64,000 nucleotides of DNA from Isoetes taiwanensis. Its lineage: Eukaryota > Streptophyta > Lycopodiopsida > Isoetales > Isoetaceae. The stretch covers positions 1,659,501-1,723,500 of the forward strand of contig JAJEKV010000205.1 in NCBI GenBank assembly GCA_021234155.1, in the 5' to 3' direction. The position numbers and the translations under genes are program-made. The notes under the pieces are model-generated. The model had not been told where the DNA came from. It searched no databases and saw only the letters and a list, made by a program, of their open reading frames with translations. Every line of letters starts with the position of its first letter. Position 1 is the stretch's first letter. Shown one piece after another: positions 1 through 10,896 of this stretch.

Positions 1-351
1 TCTTTACTTCTAGCAACACTTGATCAAGGTCAAGCGAAGGTACTAAGGTTTGATTTTCATGGAGAATTTCGACCTAGCATTGTTGGAGTAGCTGCATTTA
101 TGGTTGTTGAATCCATAAGTCTTAACGAAGTAATCATATCTGATGCTTCTATTGCCTATATCGAGGATATGCATGAAAACAATTTTCATCCTCCTCTTGG
201 CAAAACAATTATGGATATCAAAGACAATCCTTCTCGACTTACTGTTCCTGATACAATGGTTGATCAGCAGGTCTATTTACCTACCAGAGAGAATAGAGCT
301 GATCTCTTCATGCAAACTTGGTTTTTGAACTTTTCAGATGACCGTGATTAA
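1..351 (+). pseudogene. 3' end of a Ty1/copia-like polyprotein (uncertain)
   Basis: The frame is open from the left edge of the window to a stop at 351. Only the last part is suggestive: residues reading VYLPTRENRADLF resemble the C-terminal end of copia RNase H, where a yLPTxxxxADlfTK signature is usual, although the TK is MQ here. The residues before it are not recognised and may be a fusion or a decayed stretch. Support comes from position: a purine-rich tract and an LTR-like sequence follow about 85 bp later, as expected for the end of a retroelement. It could instead be the end of an unrelated host exon. Confidence 0.35.
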
Positions 352-435
352 GTGACCATCTTGACCAAGATTCAGATCTTATCTCCAGGAGGAGGAGGCT
401 GAGCATGGAGATGGCGATCTCTCATCAAGGAGGAG

Positions 436-752
436 TGTCGAGATATATGATATCGAGCACCATCTTGCCGCTCGATGTGATATATCAGCACTTACAGCAC
501 TTATAGCACTCAGCACATAAGTGCTGACTAAGCACCTTATCAGCACTAAGCACCGACCTAACTAAGTAACGGCTGTTATTAGTGGGCGGTGGGTGAACGG
601 CTAATACTATTCTTAGTATCACCGTTATGTTTATATCAGTGTACGTCATGTATTGATAACATTGAATACAATTCCATTTTGCCTTTGTTTTGGGAGCTTG
701 CGCTCTCGGATATCGGTGTGCATCCTCTTCTCTTCTTGGTGCAACCTTGACA
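436..752 (+). repeat. Putative copia-type LTR (3' or solo)
   Basis: A 317-bp segment begins TGTCGAGATA and ends ACCTTGACA, giving TG...CA ends with a near-matching short inverted terminus (TGTCGA/TTGACA). A purine tract (aaggaggag) lies just before it, as a polypurine tract would. The interior holds many short CAGCACTTA-like repeats (480-560), and an AT-rich stretch around 605-670 could hold the promoter and polyadenylation signals. No second LTR is in the window, so the ends are inferred. Confidence 0.45.
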
Positions 753-808
753 ATCTACATGAAGTGATGAATAGTACTTCCGATGGTGATATGCAAATAA
801 CTAATTGA

Positions 809-1454
809 TTATCTAGTTGCTGCAACTTCTGTTTTCTCAGTTGCTGAAGCAGCTCTTGAAACTGTTGGGCTATCTACTGCAAGACCCATTGTGTGCAACC
901 CATTGTCCACATAGAAAATAGTTCCTGTGATTGCCGATGCCAATGAGGATGATAGAAAAGCTGCTGCATTCCCTACGTCCCTCTGCACATTAAAAATAAT
1001 AAATTTCAACTTGCTTAAGTATGTTTGTGTCTTGTTTGTAATTCACAGACAGGATGAGAAGTTAAACCTGCTTGAAGCTCCTTTTGCAAAGGAGCACTGG
1101 CAGTTGAATAGTTTATCATGTCATCAATAAACCCTATAGCTTTAGCTGCTCTGCTCCTCAAGGGTCCTGGCAAATGCAAGTAAGCAAATTTCAGTTGCAC
1201 AATTTCTCCACCGAGGAAAATCACATGAAAACAATACCTGCTGAAATTGTATTACTCTGATGTTGTACTTCCTTCCAGCTTCAATGCAAGAACCTACATG
1301 GCCTAGAAAATCAGACCCAAGACTAAAGAACACTTCAAAAATGACAAGATAAGATAGGGTAGCCAACATAAGATGAGGGGATGGAAAATCATATATATAT
1401 ACCCTTGTGTCACTTTCTAATGCAGCTTTTGATGAACTCATACCACCTCCATAT
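809..1454 (-). pseudogene. Enoyl-ACP reductase (NADH), last four exons, with indels
   Basis: Four exon-like blocks on the minus strand, at about 1403-1454, 1238-1293, 1068-1166 and 809-982, match the C-terminal third of plant plastid enoyl-ACP reductase (FabI/MOD1 type), which catalyses the last reductive step of each fatty-acid elongation cycle. Diagnostic pieces are YGGGMSSSKAALESDTR (with the catalytic Tyr and Lys region), [22 protein letters not shown] and [15 protein letters not shown] followed by YVDNGL. Each block has AG/GT borders. Exon 1238-1293 carries two one-base losses and exon 809-982 starts with one extra G; all three lie in short homopolymers. The first 60 percent of the protein is not found upstream. 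Either this is a truncated pseudogene, or the remaining exons lie far away and the indels are sequencing errors. Confidence 0.8.
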
Positions 1455-2319
1455 CTGCTTACATGGGACATACATCAAAAACATATCTTATGCAGATCAA
1501 CTAATAGAAGTGCCTAATAGAAGTGCCTTAAGGTTTTGTATCCTAATGTTTTTAATGTTTCCAAAATGTAAGATGCTGGTTTTGATTCTACAGCTTGCAA
1601 CAGGCTTCAGAAAATAATATCATGTTCACAAGAATGTAACAGACTCCATCAAGGGACTGCAACAATTGGTCATATGTGTCCAGATTCATAAAAGCCCACA
1701 GATTAAGATATATACAAACAAATGTAACTAGCACTACATACAATATCCCATAGTTCAGACAACAGAAATGCTGTGGAATTTAACATGGAAAGTAACACCA
1801 ACAAGGAAAAACAGATGACCTTATCAGATAATAGTTTAACCACTAAAATGCACATCTAATCTAATGTAAGGTACAAGAAGATAGAGGTCTTTAATCTAAT
1901 TTTCGTTTCTACCCAACCAAATAGTTAGATAGCGAAGCAAAACAACAGGGAAATGTGGACATAAAGATATGAGAGACTGCTGCAAAGACAGTAACAAGGC
2001 CACTGCAGACCGAAAAATATCTATCAGGTATGTGATAAACAAGCATTGCATTATTTAGCTTAGCCCCCTCTTAGTTTTTCACGTGCTCATCCTCTAACGA
2101 GGGATCGCCCAAAGACTCGGGTTTCTCACCGTGATTATGACCTTTGAACCGCTTTCCTTTGCATCCGGAAGACCAAATGTTCAATGTAACCCTTTTGCTT
2201 GATGACTGGTTTGGTATTTGGAATAGTACATACCAAATTGTGGATAGCAGATAAACGTCATATAAGCTACTAGAAATGTTCTTTTTCATGCCCTTTTAAT
2301 AAGATCATAAGCCAAAAAT
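1455..2319. other. No gene recognised
   Basis: Non-coding, AT-rich sequence. I looked on the minus strand for earlier enoyl-ACP reductase exons (the ISLTYIASE-type segment) and found none. It may be a large intron or unrelated intergenic DNA. Confidence 0.4.
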
Positions 2320-2349
2320 GTGGTTTCTCTGGTTGATGTTCTAAAATTA

Positions 2350-2480
2350 CAGGTAAAGGAGTTTGGCATATACATTGCCAACTGTTCAGAATTAGCATCG
2401 CGTGCTGAAATTTATTTCCATAACCTATGGACCTTAACATCTTTAAATGCAAGCGTGTTCACTAAGACTGTGTTTGATAA
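2350..2480 (+). pseudogene. Phospholipase D-like family exon fragment (tentative)
   Basis: After an acceptor-like ttacag at about 2352 the plus strand reads VKEFGIYIANCSELASRA, then YFHNLWTLTSLNAS and TKTVFDKQ. This pattern (a G-x-Y/F-x-A-N-C segment, then a NLWTL/LNASS-like segment, then DKQ/DxQW) resembles the region after the first HKD motif in PLD3/PLD-Y-like proteins. The HKD motif itself is not seen, and a frameshift or exon border follows DKQ. The assignment rests on pattern memory only and could be wrong. Confidence 0.3.
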
Positions 2481-2866
2481 GCAAAGTGACAAGTCATTCG
2501 AAATTGCCATCTTTGGTCGGCGCATTCTCGGCCAAAAGCGGTGCAAGTATGTCCATGAAAATGTGCCTACACATTAGACACTGTAAGACAATTTGTTACA
2601 TTGTGAAGACACTTAGTTATTGGATTTTCATATTACAGGTCTCCACTTAGTTATTGGATTTCCACGAACAAGATTGCAGATCACCGAGGAGCTTGGTAGT
2701 GAGTGGGGATCTGTTGCATCGTCTTGCATTCAAGATTGGATAACGAGGTTGGTTTGAGTGTAAATGTAGTTACATCTATGCCCAAAGATGGTACTGTTAC
2801 AATTGAAGTACCTACTCCAAAATTATATTTGGCTAGAAGTAACTTGGATAAGCATCCCGGAGAGCA

Positions 2867-3517
2867 TTGGGTCCATGCCAGATTTTGATATGGAGAGCTC
2901 TGTTGCGAAGGTTGAGACCCGACTTGGAAGATGAGCTTGAATATCAACTTGAGGAGGAACTTCGAAAAGAGATTTTAGTCCTCGGTCAGAGGCTTGCAGG
3001 TTTGCAGGTACAGAAAGCAAGCAAACAAATGAAAGAACTAAAAGAAAACCACTCCTCTCTCTGTTCACAGGTGGCCCTTAGGTTAACGAACAATTTACCT
3101 GAGAATAAGCTGCAGGCACAAAAGAAAATGTCTAAAAGTAAAGCAGTTTCTGCCAAATTTCTGCAAACATCCTGTTCTCAGGTGGGGCCTCTAGAAAAGA
3201 CTCATAGAAAAGAAAGTTCCATGCAGAAATTGACAAGAAAATGTGAGAAGTCAAAGCCTATGGTGGCCAGAGATTTGGAGGAAACAGGACCAAATATGAA
3301 CAAGGGACCAAAATTTGGAAGCAACATAGTCTGTCCTTTACTGAACGGAAGAGGAATGTTAAGCCCTACCCAAGATTGCTTTGAAAGATACAATTGGGCA
3401 AAGAATCTTAGGTCGAGCACTTCTCTATCTGCAACATTATCTAGTAAAGTTTCTGCCCTACAGGTCCAATCAAGATATGCACCGATTTTCGAGAATGTGA
3501 GACCTACAGGAATTTGA
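2867..3517 (+). CDS. Hypothetical protein with coiled-coil N-terminus
   Basis: An open frame of 216 codons without a good ATG at its start (it opens at TTG), so it probably represents one or more exons. The N-terminal third is rich in Glu, Leu and Arg (DLEDELEYQLEEELRKEI) and would form a coiled coil. The rest is Ser/Lys-rich and low in recognisable domains. Upstream, a different frame reads on through 2760-2885, suggesting a frameshift near 2900. Donor-like sites (gcttgcag/gt) fall inside the frame near 3000. I do not recognise the family. Confidence 0.35.
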   Translation: MGPCQILIWRALLRRLRPDLEDELEYQLEEELRKEILVLGQRLAGLQVQKASKQMKELKENHSSLCSQVALRLTNNLPENKLQAQKKMSKSKAVSAKFLQTSCSQVGPLEKTHRKESSMQKLTRKCEKSKPMVARDLEETGPNMNKGPKFGSNIVCPLLNGRGMLSPTQDCFERYNWAKNLRSSTSLSATLSSKVSALQVQSRYAPIFENVRPTGI

Positions 3518-4180
3518 ACTGGACAAAAACGTGGCATCTCTTTCAAACCCGCACGTTTTCAATAGCTGGACGATCCAGGCAGCTCCAACCCCAGTGCAGA
3601 TTGTCAGGTTGAGGTCGAGTTTATGGTTGGTGTCTAGATAATTAAGAAGAAAGGAAAAGAAGAAAAAATAGAATCACCTGATGAGAGAATGAATAGGCAA
3701 GAGCAAGAGAATAAATCCATAGCTGTATTTCATAGCCGCTTCTTGCTTCCTCTAAAGCCGTCGCCAGCTCCGGAATAATAACCGAGGTTAAAGTGACCTC
3801 GGAAGGTCACTTTAATTTTTAGTTCATTTTTATTTTTGCGTTAATTTTCTGTTAAATTTGTTAACCTAAAGCAAACTGGTCTGAAGGTCGTTTGGGTTAG
3901 CGATTTTAGGTTAAAAAAATTAACGGAATACTAATTATTTAACTTAACGAAACACTAACCTAATCTGTGGTGTGAATCTAAAAACCGTTAAAAGCTTAAC
4001 GGAATCCTAACTTAACGGCGGGTGCGAAGGTACCCTTAATTTAGTAATATATGGTGGAACATGCTATAAAATGAAGTTGCTTCAAGTTGCAAAAAATTTA
4101 TACATAACAACAAATTCATAATGCTAAGAGTGTAGTCATTTTAGTGGTGCTTTGTATTATAAGCGATAGACTATATCATC
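3518..4180. other. Intergenic; hairpin and repeated TTAAC/GTTAA motifs
   Basis: No coding sequence is recognised. At 3789-3814 an 11-bp perfect inverted repeat (taaagtgacct ... aggtcacttta) with a four-base loop forms a strong hairpin. From 3850 to 4040 the motifs TTAACCTAAA, TTAGGTTAA and TTAACGGAAT recur in both orientations, which would fit a small inverted-repeat element. Confidence 0.4.
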
Positions 4181-5540
4181 AAGATTGTAAGGAACCAAAG
4201 GGACTTTAAGTTTTTAGCTAAGTATACTTCTTGAGCTTCTAAGAATGCACCTAAGCTATAGGGACGTGTCTTGTGGGTGCACAAGATCAGAATAGAAGAA
4301 TAGAATATGATTTTATCATCCACGGAGACCAACTGGCCTATGGGACCGAAGTACAAAGAGAGAGCAAGATATTACTACCGTGATTAAAAACCCCGCACCG
4401 AAGGGTTTGAGGAGGAAAAACCTTAGTAGCAATAAGGATCTTGATATCTTGCACCATTATATACATAATCACAAGTACGGTGAGGTTTATGTGGACGAGG
4501 GGGCATAAGCGAGTCCGCTGTATCCATTACCTCCTGGAGGTACGATCCCAACAAGCCTACAGAGGCCGCGGTGCTCAAGAGCTCATGCAAGGCCCGATGG
4601 GGCACAACTAACCGAGAGCATACCGAGCTCCCGGATATGCCGGGTAACGGCCGGACAAAGCCCGAGGGCGCGGACTTTCATCCTCAATGGCACCTCGTTG
4701 ACAAAGATCGACTCTGCCCTCCGCGGGGCTCGAATCCATCTCCCCGTCTCAATGCGGAGGTGGTGTGCACCGCGAATGGAAGCAATCACCCGCTTTTTCA
4801 TGGGTAGATGGGTGCTGCAGTAGTGGTGTGGGCCCCTTGTGAGCATGGGATTAACCGGCCGTCGATAATTTGCCACCTTGACATGTGACATGGCCTCGTG
4901 ATCCCAAAGCTTGGCCATGAAGCAAGCATCCAAATCTTGCTTCAAGGCAGCGTTCCTTCGGTGTATGCACTGGACCACATCCGTGTGCCTACACATTCCA
5001 TAGCGAGAACCATCGGCCTTGCTTGTCTTTCCAAAGAAGCTTTGAGTCGCATGCGGTCCCATCGCCATCGCCAAAGCAAGGTTGGGCAGCCGGGCTTCAT
5101 CCATAGCCACCACCTTCGGAAGTAAATAAGGTGACGTTCGGTAGCAGCCCTCGTAATGGAAGGAAGCCTCTCTGGAGCGGAGCAAGATCCGATATGGGAC
5201 CGTGGATTTCACTCCCGGTGCGGGCCAAGAAGGCCTTCGTACCTGCTCTAGATCGTTCCAAGTGGTGAGGGATATCACCGCCCCCCACTTACGCCCGAGA
5301 GAGGAGGACCGGTTCAACCAAGGCCCCGAACAAGTGTGCCTGGTGACCTCATGCATCTGACTCACTTTGTGATTTGTTGTTTTGCATTGCATCTGAGGGG
5401 CTTTCGAACTCAAGTAGTTGACCTCGTAACCTGATGGCTGCATCCCAGTGTGTGGTAGTAGAAAACTGAATGCCCAAATACTTATAAGACTGAGCCACCT
5501 CCGAAGAAACCGCCCTTATACAATTTTCCTTATGAAACAC
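4180..5540 (-). mobile_element. LINE, 5'-truncated, minus strand (copy A)
   Basis: On the minus strand, frames from 5540 to 4583 encode the region between the reverse transcriptase and the C-terminal zinc domain of an L1-like ORF2. SYKYLGIQF matches the usual post-RT YLGI segment, and HHLRIETGRW matches the HRLEIETGRW segment of the better-preserved L1 at 40211-44215. The RT itself is missing, so the copy is 5'-truncated. The 3' UTR (about 4180-4440) holds the family's conserved block TCCACGGAGACCAACTGGCC (given on the plus strand), and the element ends in an irregular GAATA-type tail near 4285-4308. It lies just 3' of DHNA-CoA synthase exon 3, in the position of intron 3. Confidence 0.75.
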
Positions 5541-5591
5541 CCCTCCTATAAGGTCTCATAATTTCATACATGTATTCAGCTATAAAAATAC

Positions 5592-6227
5592 CTGTAAATC
5601 AAGAACATTTAAACGGCCAATATTGTCGCTGCCAACATAGCCATGTTTTCCACGTACACTCTGATCACCACCACTACAGAATGCTTCTTGACCCTATGAT
5701 GCAATGAAAATGATGAGCTCATATTTCACAGTGTACTACTTTTAAAATATAACATACCACTCCAGTAAGGATTATGACTCCAATTTCTTGATCATCTCGA
5801 GCAGCTGAGAATGCTCGTTGTAATTCAAGAACTGTCTCTGGACGGAATGCATTTCGCTTATGTGGTCTATTAATGGATATCTGCAAAATGTTTCTAGAAT
5901 ATTTTTCAGCAAAATAATTTCAAACATTTCAAATAACATGAGGCCCGTCAACATCTACAATGGGAGTATGACCTTTGCAATGCCTTCGCCGACTGCCTTT
6001 TCATATAGAACATCTTGAAGTTGTGGAGATGGAAGCTGGCCTTTCCTCCACTGCACTGGTGCCCTAGAAATCTCTCCATGCAAAATTTCGTACTTACTTA
6101 ATCTCTGTTTGGGCGGATCTGAAGACATACAATGCTGGATCGAAAGAGGATCACAAGGAAGAGTACGCAAGTGAGAAGAGAGCCTAGCCAGGCGACGTTC
6201 CACGGCTGAAGGCGGTGCTTCGGCCAT
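5592..6227 (-). CDS. menB: 1,4-dihydroxy-2-naphthoyl-CoA synthase, exons 1-3 (partial gene)
   Basis: DHNA-CoA synthase closes the naphthoate ring from o-succinylbenzoyl-CoA in phylloquinone synthesis; in plants it acts in peroxisomes. Exon 1 (6227-5973) starts at ATG and carries a good PTS2 nonapeptide at residues 12-20 (RLARLSSHL), then KAVGEGIAK. Exon 2 (5880-5758) reads [17 protein letters not shown] and ends GVIILTGV. Exon 3 (5693-5592) holds [18 protein letters not shown] and [11 protein letters not shown], including the crotonase oxyanion-hole CSGGD. All three keep frame with clean GT/AG borders. The remaining two-thirds (VQIRRLPKP onward) is not seen; a LINE occupies the place where intron 3 should continue. 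It is either a truncated gene or one with an intron 3 longer than this window shows. The gene symbol is that of the family. Confidence 0.85.
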
Positions 6228-6246
6228 AGCTAAAGGCTAGAGTATA

Positions 6247-6477
6247 TTATCCGGCCACCCTGTGGCCCCCCCTGTCATAGGCATGGTATTATCCGGCCCC
6301 CCTTCTGCTGTATTGGAGGAGTGGAAGAGGTATTGGTGCAGGTTTAGGATTCGACAAGCTGCAGATGGTTTTTGCCGATGCAGGTTTCGGGTTGTCGTGG
6401 CTCATGCCACGCTGTCGGGGGAGGGGGGCTGAATAATACCATGCCTGTGACAGGGGGGCCACAGGGGGGCCGGATAA
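6247..6477. mobile_element. MITE with ~55-bp terminal inverted repeats
   Basis: The element starts TTATCCGGCC and ends GGCCGGATAA, with TA on each side that could be a TA target duplication. About 55 bp of the left end (CCCTGTGGCC...CATGGTATTATCCGG, in pieces) recurs in reverse complement at 6423-6477 with few mismatches. The centre has no coding potential. It lies 20 bp upstream of the DHNA-CoA synthase start codon, so it sits in the 5' UTR or promoter. A TA duplication would point to a Tc1/mariner-like parent; this is inferred. Confidence 0.7.
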
Positions 6478-6494
6478 TAAACTTGATCCCAAAC

Positions 6495-6630
6495 AAGCAC
6501 CCACCATTGGCGGTGACTTTATCTACGCCCGATTTGGGTTATCCCCAAAAACTAGAAACTTAATATAGTTTCAACTTAGAAACTATATTTAGTTTCTCAT
6601 GAAACTATATTCAGTTTCTCTTGAACTCTT
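6495..6630. repeat. Left inverted end: TACGCCCGATTTGGGTT + GAAAC/GTTTC array
   Basis: The sequence around 6515-6545 (TCTACGCCCGATTTGGGTT) is followed by three or four alternating GAAAC...GTTTC units. The same order, in reverse complement, is found at about 12780-13320 (TCTACTCCCGATTTGGGTT, then many GAAAC/GTTTC units). The two ends may be long terminal inverted repeats of one composite element. Confidence 0.45.
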
Positions 6631-7373
6631 TCTATCCTGACTTTTTCGTTGAATTTGCTGTCTTTTTTCGTTGAATTTGCAATGATTTCAGTGGCAATGA
6701 TTTCTGTTTGTGTATCTATGCTTCCATATCTGCAGCACAATCCAATCCATGTACAAACATTCTTTTCCATTTAATGTACCAATTTTTTTATCCGGCAAAG
6801 ATTTGAAGCTAAATTTTGAGGGCAAAGATTTGGAGCAAGATTTTGAGCGCATGCCGCTCTCGCCTTGATATTGGTTTGTTGATCTTGTTCTTGTTGATTG
6901 TAGATTTGATTTTTTTTTTTATATTCAAACATCTGTTCCAATGTCGGTTTTCATTCCCTGTTCTATTCTCATCTCACAAAATCTGTTGACTGTTGTTTTC
7001 ATCTGGCTGTTCTATTCTGCATCCTCCGACCAAACTGAGGCCGGATTTTGCAGAGAAAAAGGAAGGATATGGCCTGCCGGAGCTCCATCTGTTAAGTGAG
7101 TAGGATTTTAGGGCATTTTTTTCTCTCGATTTTGGCCTTGAATTGGGCCATCTGCATGGCATTGAAGCTTTGAAGTGGTGAGAAATCAAAGCCGCCCTCC
7201 AGCTAGTCCTACTTGTTTTTGCATATCAATCCGCGTTGTTCTGGTTGATCATTTGGACAGATCGATCCCGCCATTCAAACCTGATTTTTTGCAGCTCATT
7301 TCTGATCTCCGGATTCTCTGTTGCTGCAGAAGAGGGCCAATCTTATTTGATCTTGTGCTTGTTTGATTTGCAG

Positions 7374-7625
7374 AGCATTCCAGCGGAGTATGGCGTTCAT
7401 ATGCCACCAATCGGAAGAGAGATGATTATCAGAGGTCCGGATGGAATTCAAATGCCCATTAAAGGACGCAGAGCTCGGATTTACTTAAGCTATGGATGGA
7501 GGAAGCTTAGAAACCACTATGATTTACAGTTTGGCGACCGGGTGATGTTTGAAATTGTGGTTAAATTTGTTTGGAAGATGGAAATTTGTCGGGCTGCTAA
7601 GCCCGTTTCCTCCAGAAAAGCTTAA
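7374..7625 (+). pseudogene. B3 DNA-binding domain exon
   Basis: After an acceptor (tttgatttgcag) an 83-codon exon reads SIPAEYGVHMPPIG, GPDGIQMPIKG, LSYGWRKLRNHYDL and FGDRVMFEIV. This is the plant B3 pattern: IPxxf at strand 1, the r-dpdG turn, the lsxGWxxF helix and the L..GDxxxFel close. B3 domains bind DNA in plant transcription factors such as the ARF, RAV, LAV and REM groups. The domain start before IPAEY would lie in a preceding exon, which I could not place. The stop follows soon after the domain. It may be a captured or truncated gene fragment inside the 6.5-13.3 kb block. Confidence 0.6.
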
Positions 7626-9558
7626 GTAATAGTTTAGAACTTGATAGCCTACTTATTAGTTTTGGATATATCAGTAGCAACTTTGGATGTAATAGTAAGA
7701 ATCTTTCATGGTTTAAAATTTTGAACGAAGCTAGTTTGGCAGACAGATTCCTTTGACGTAATTTAACTAGTTGTAATCCTGTGTGTTGAGGAGGAGTTGT
7801 TCTTGCAAAGAACATGCCTGTAATATGTGTTGATCTCAGCCAAACTGTTTATCTTTACAGAGGATGCATGTATTTTTTTTCTGTATGTATATTTCCTATC
7901 CATTTTGCATCAATTGACATTTCTCGGGTCCAAAATTATGGGCATATTTTTAGATTGCCTAAGAAACAATACCTGGCTCTATGTCATTTGCTGTCACTAA
8001 AAGGAAGAACCTTGGTCAATTAGAATGGCCTTCATGCAGAACCACAGTTTTGCAGAACACACACACACAACAAAAACATTGTTCATAACAAAAAATGCCT
8101 GAACTATTTCAAATAAACATCTTTTCCCTTCTAGAAAAGTTTTAAAACTTGGAGAGTTATTTACATATGAAAACATGAAAGTGGTATGTTTCCTCAAGAC
8201 TTGCCTTTGCTGCAGGCTATTGAGTGGCCCTAAATGAATCTGAAGATGCAAATATGCAGGCTTCAGAATTACAAATTTGTTTGATCATCCACAAGATGGA
8301 AAGGGCAGCACTCTATCCCATAAGTAGAACTTGAACACAAAATTTGGATGCTGCAGAGATGGAATGTGAAGTAGAAAATCCTCGAAGTTTCAGATGAAAA
8401 TATTTACAAGATTGAGGATTAAAAGTTAGATTCAAGCAAAATGCAAGGTTTCCACAAGTGAAAATTAAAGCATGCAAAGTCTCCACAAGTGGAATTGGAA
8501 TTTTGTCTTAAGAATTACAAAACAAAAGCATAGAATGCCACCAATATATTCCTTCTGACTTCAATTAACCGATATGATATGCACATGTTATGTTAAAAAA
8601 ATGTATAATTTACAAAAGCACACTTCCATAACGCAATTAACAAATACATTCCTTAAATGTCAAAGGATAAGAAACGTCCAAAATACAACCACAAAATATA
8701 ACTATCAAGAATATCTAGCATTATCACAGGGGGGCTTTTTTGTGGTTTTATACTTTTTTTTGCATGGTTTTACTATGATTCTGGGCCTGTATTCGTTCAT
8801 GCATACTATTTGGTATTTCTAGAGTGTCCCTTATCTGCACCGTCCATCTAGTCCATCTCAAATGATTGTACGGTTGTGGTTTAAGCTTTTTGCATGGATT
8901 ATCTTGATATGCATTCAAATTAGGCAAACGTACTTTGCTTCTGTCTTCTTCAAAATCTAGCAAGCAGCCTATTGGTAGTGTGAGGGCGTGGTGCTGGAGT
9001 TTCAACTAAAATTTTAGAGGTAAGAAGTGTTGTTTTTCCGTCTCTTCATTTGATTGTCTTTACGTGGATTAAACCGAAGAGCATGCCATTTTCCCTTAAG
9101 TAATCTATTCTATTTGCGGAGAATGCTTGCAATCGCACATCCGATGCATGCATGGAAAGCTCTAAAAGTGATGTTTTCGAACGAGTTCGACGTATTTGGA
9201 GTATATGCTTGCCGGACCCATACCGGAACTGTGATGCATCGCGGCTCAAAAGCCATGTTTCCCGGACTGCCATGATCTCGATGCAGCAAAACTTTTACGC
9301 TCCTTGCTTCAAAACGTTTAGTTCCTCAAAATTCCTATGCTATTATTGTTCTCGATCAGCAAACACATTCCACACGGATCCCCTGTTGTCGGATCCCAAC
9401 CCATTCCACGACCCTAGTTTAGTTTCCCTGTTTGCCCTAGTTCGCAGCGGTGATGCTATTATTGTGCCCATTTCACACAAGGACAAATACCTATTGTTGT
9501 TAAATAAAATATCAAGTATAGCAAATATTAATGCTTGCATTCCTCTAACTGTGTGCAG
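7626..9558. other. No gene recognised between the B3 exon and Rep copy 1
   Basis: AT-rich sequence without a convincing coding region. A ~40-bp stretch at 8680-8722 (CAAAATACAACCACAAAATA and following) recurs in the same orientation at about 12477-12518, on the far side of Rep copy 1 and its inverted duplication. Confidence 0.35.
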
Positions 9559-9564
9559 GCGAAA

Positions 9565-10896
9565 ATGAGGAGAATGGCACGCAAAGCGACGCAACCCACC
9601 ACGCAAAAGACGCAGGCAGGAGTGATTCAAGGCGAAGGAATAACATATGAGATTAATCACCCCCCGCAAGAGGATCGCCGCTGCTGCTCAAGAAGCCGAA
9701 ATCAATGAGCATGTCGAGGTATTCCCAGAATGCATTACATGTAGATAGAACTCTAAGATAAAGCAAGACCCCCGGGACCGAATCTAGCCCCTGTTAGAGA
9801 TCCTAGCCCAATGAGAAGATTAAGAAAAGGGAAGTGAGACAATTGTTGAGAATTACGATGATGATGAACTGATTAGCATACATACGTCCAGTCCAAGTGA
9901 CACAGATAATTCTGAAACCAACAAGAAGAAATGGAAAAAAAGAAAAAAGAAAGGCCAAAGCAAGCGGGTTCGTAAAACAAAAGGGCCAGTTGGTGGTGAT
10001 ATTTCCATAACAATAGGCATTGGTGGCACAGATGTGGATCCTAAAATGATAGATAACATTTTAGAATTTTTCATGGACCATTGTTATGCAGGACTAGTTG
10101 CAACAGAGCGAGGATCAAACCTAGATCACTTGCACTTCCAAGGCACAGCTAAACTCAAAACAGTTGGAGTACGAGGTGCTGCAGCATTATTGAAAGCAGC
10201 CATGAGATGGGACACTTCAAAGCCAGGCGGAGCAAAAATAATGTGCAGGACACTTAAGGACACCAAGTTGCATTGCTTTGAAGGCATGTTGGGTTACTGT
10301 ATGAAAGATTTTGGTAAACCCCATTTCAGTGTTCGTATGCATAATGTGTCATCTGCTGAATTGATGAGAGGAAAAGAGAGATATGCACTTTACGGAAAGC
10401 GGGGAGAGATCAAAGATGAGATTTGTTTGGATCCCAAAACCTTCTTAAAAGGTCCAGCATTTTGCAAATTATAGCATGCACAATCGTCGCAAAGCCACCT
10501 CTAACATATGCAATTACAGAGATGATTAGAACAGGCAAATTTTATCTAAGTGCACAATGGGCTATACCTACAAATGGGCAGAATCTAGACCAAAGAAGAG
10601 TTGAAACAGCATATGACTTGATGATGAATCCAGCCCAGGCTACTCGTGAGAAAGTTTCTTTAGTTTTATGGGGACCGCCACCAACAAACACAGCACAGTC
10701 CTCAAGAGCTCGTAGCAGTAATCCATTTGCTAATCCACCAAGGTATTTTGACGAGCCTCAACCCGTAAACGAAGACCCAGATGAAATTATTGAGGCACAT
10801 GTTGCAGACCGAGTTCAAAATACAATTGTAGTTGGTGATGCAGGCGATGATGAAATCTACCTAACAAACTGGAACTCATCCTTTGTAGCAGTTTAA
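9565..10896 (+). pseudogene. Replitron-like HUH/Y1 Rep, copy 1 (frameshifted)
   Basis: This encodes a single-domain Rep-type HUH endonuclease, expected to nick and join single-stranded DNA during transposition. A basic N-terminal exon (ATG 9565, donor at 9719) is followed by a Lys/Arg-rich stretch (KKKWKKRKKKGQSKRVRK), then beta-strand ISITIGIGG. The HUH motif is H-L-H at 10127-10135 (DHLHFQG). LHCFEGMLGYCMKDFGK follows, with the candidate catalytic Tyr at 10295 and Lys at 10304. The body is shared with copies 2 and 3, including the MIRTGKFYLSAQWAIP region. Frame changes occur near 9672 (in a C run), near 9820 and near 10470. No helicase domain follows, unlike Helitron RepHel. Plant geminivirus Reps also have HLH and YxxK motifs, but the conserved flanks here are unlike them. 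Confidence 0.75.

Noticed and set aside
4571-5125. Plus-strand ORFs opposite LINE copy A
   Set aside because: They overlap the minus-strand frame that has LINE motifs and show no domain of their own.
9565-10896. Endogenous geminivirus Rep
   Set aside because: Although HLH and YxxK motifs occur, there is no helicase (Walker) domain and the conserved LHCFEG block is unlike geminiviruses.
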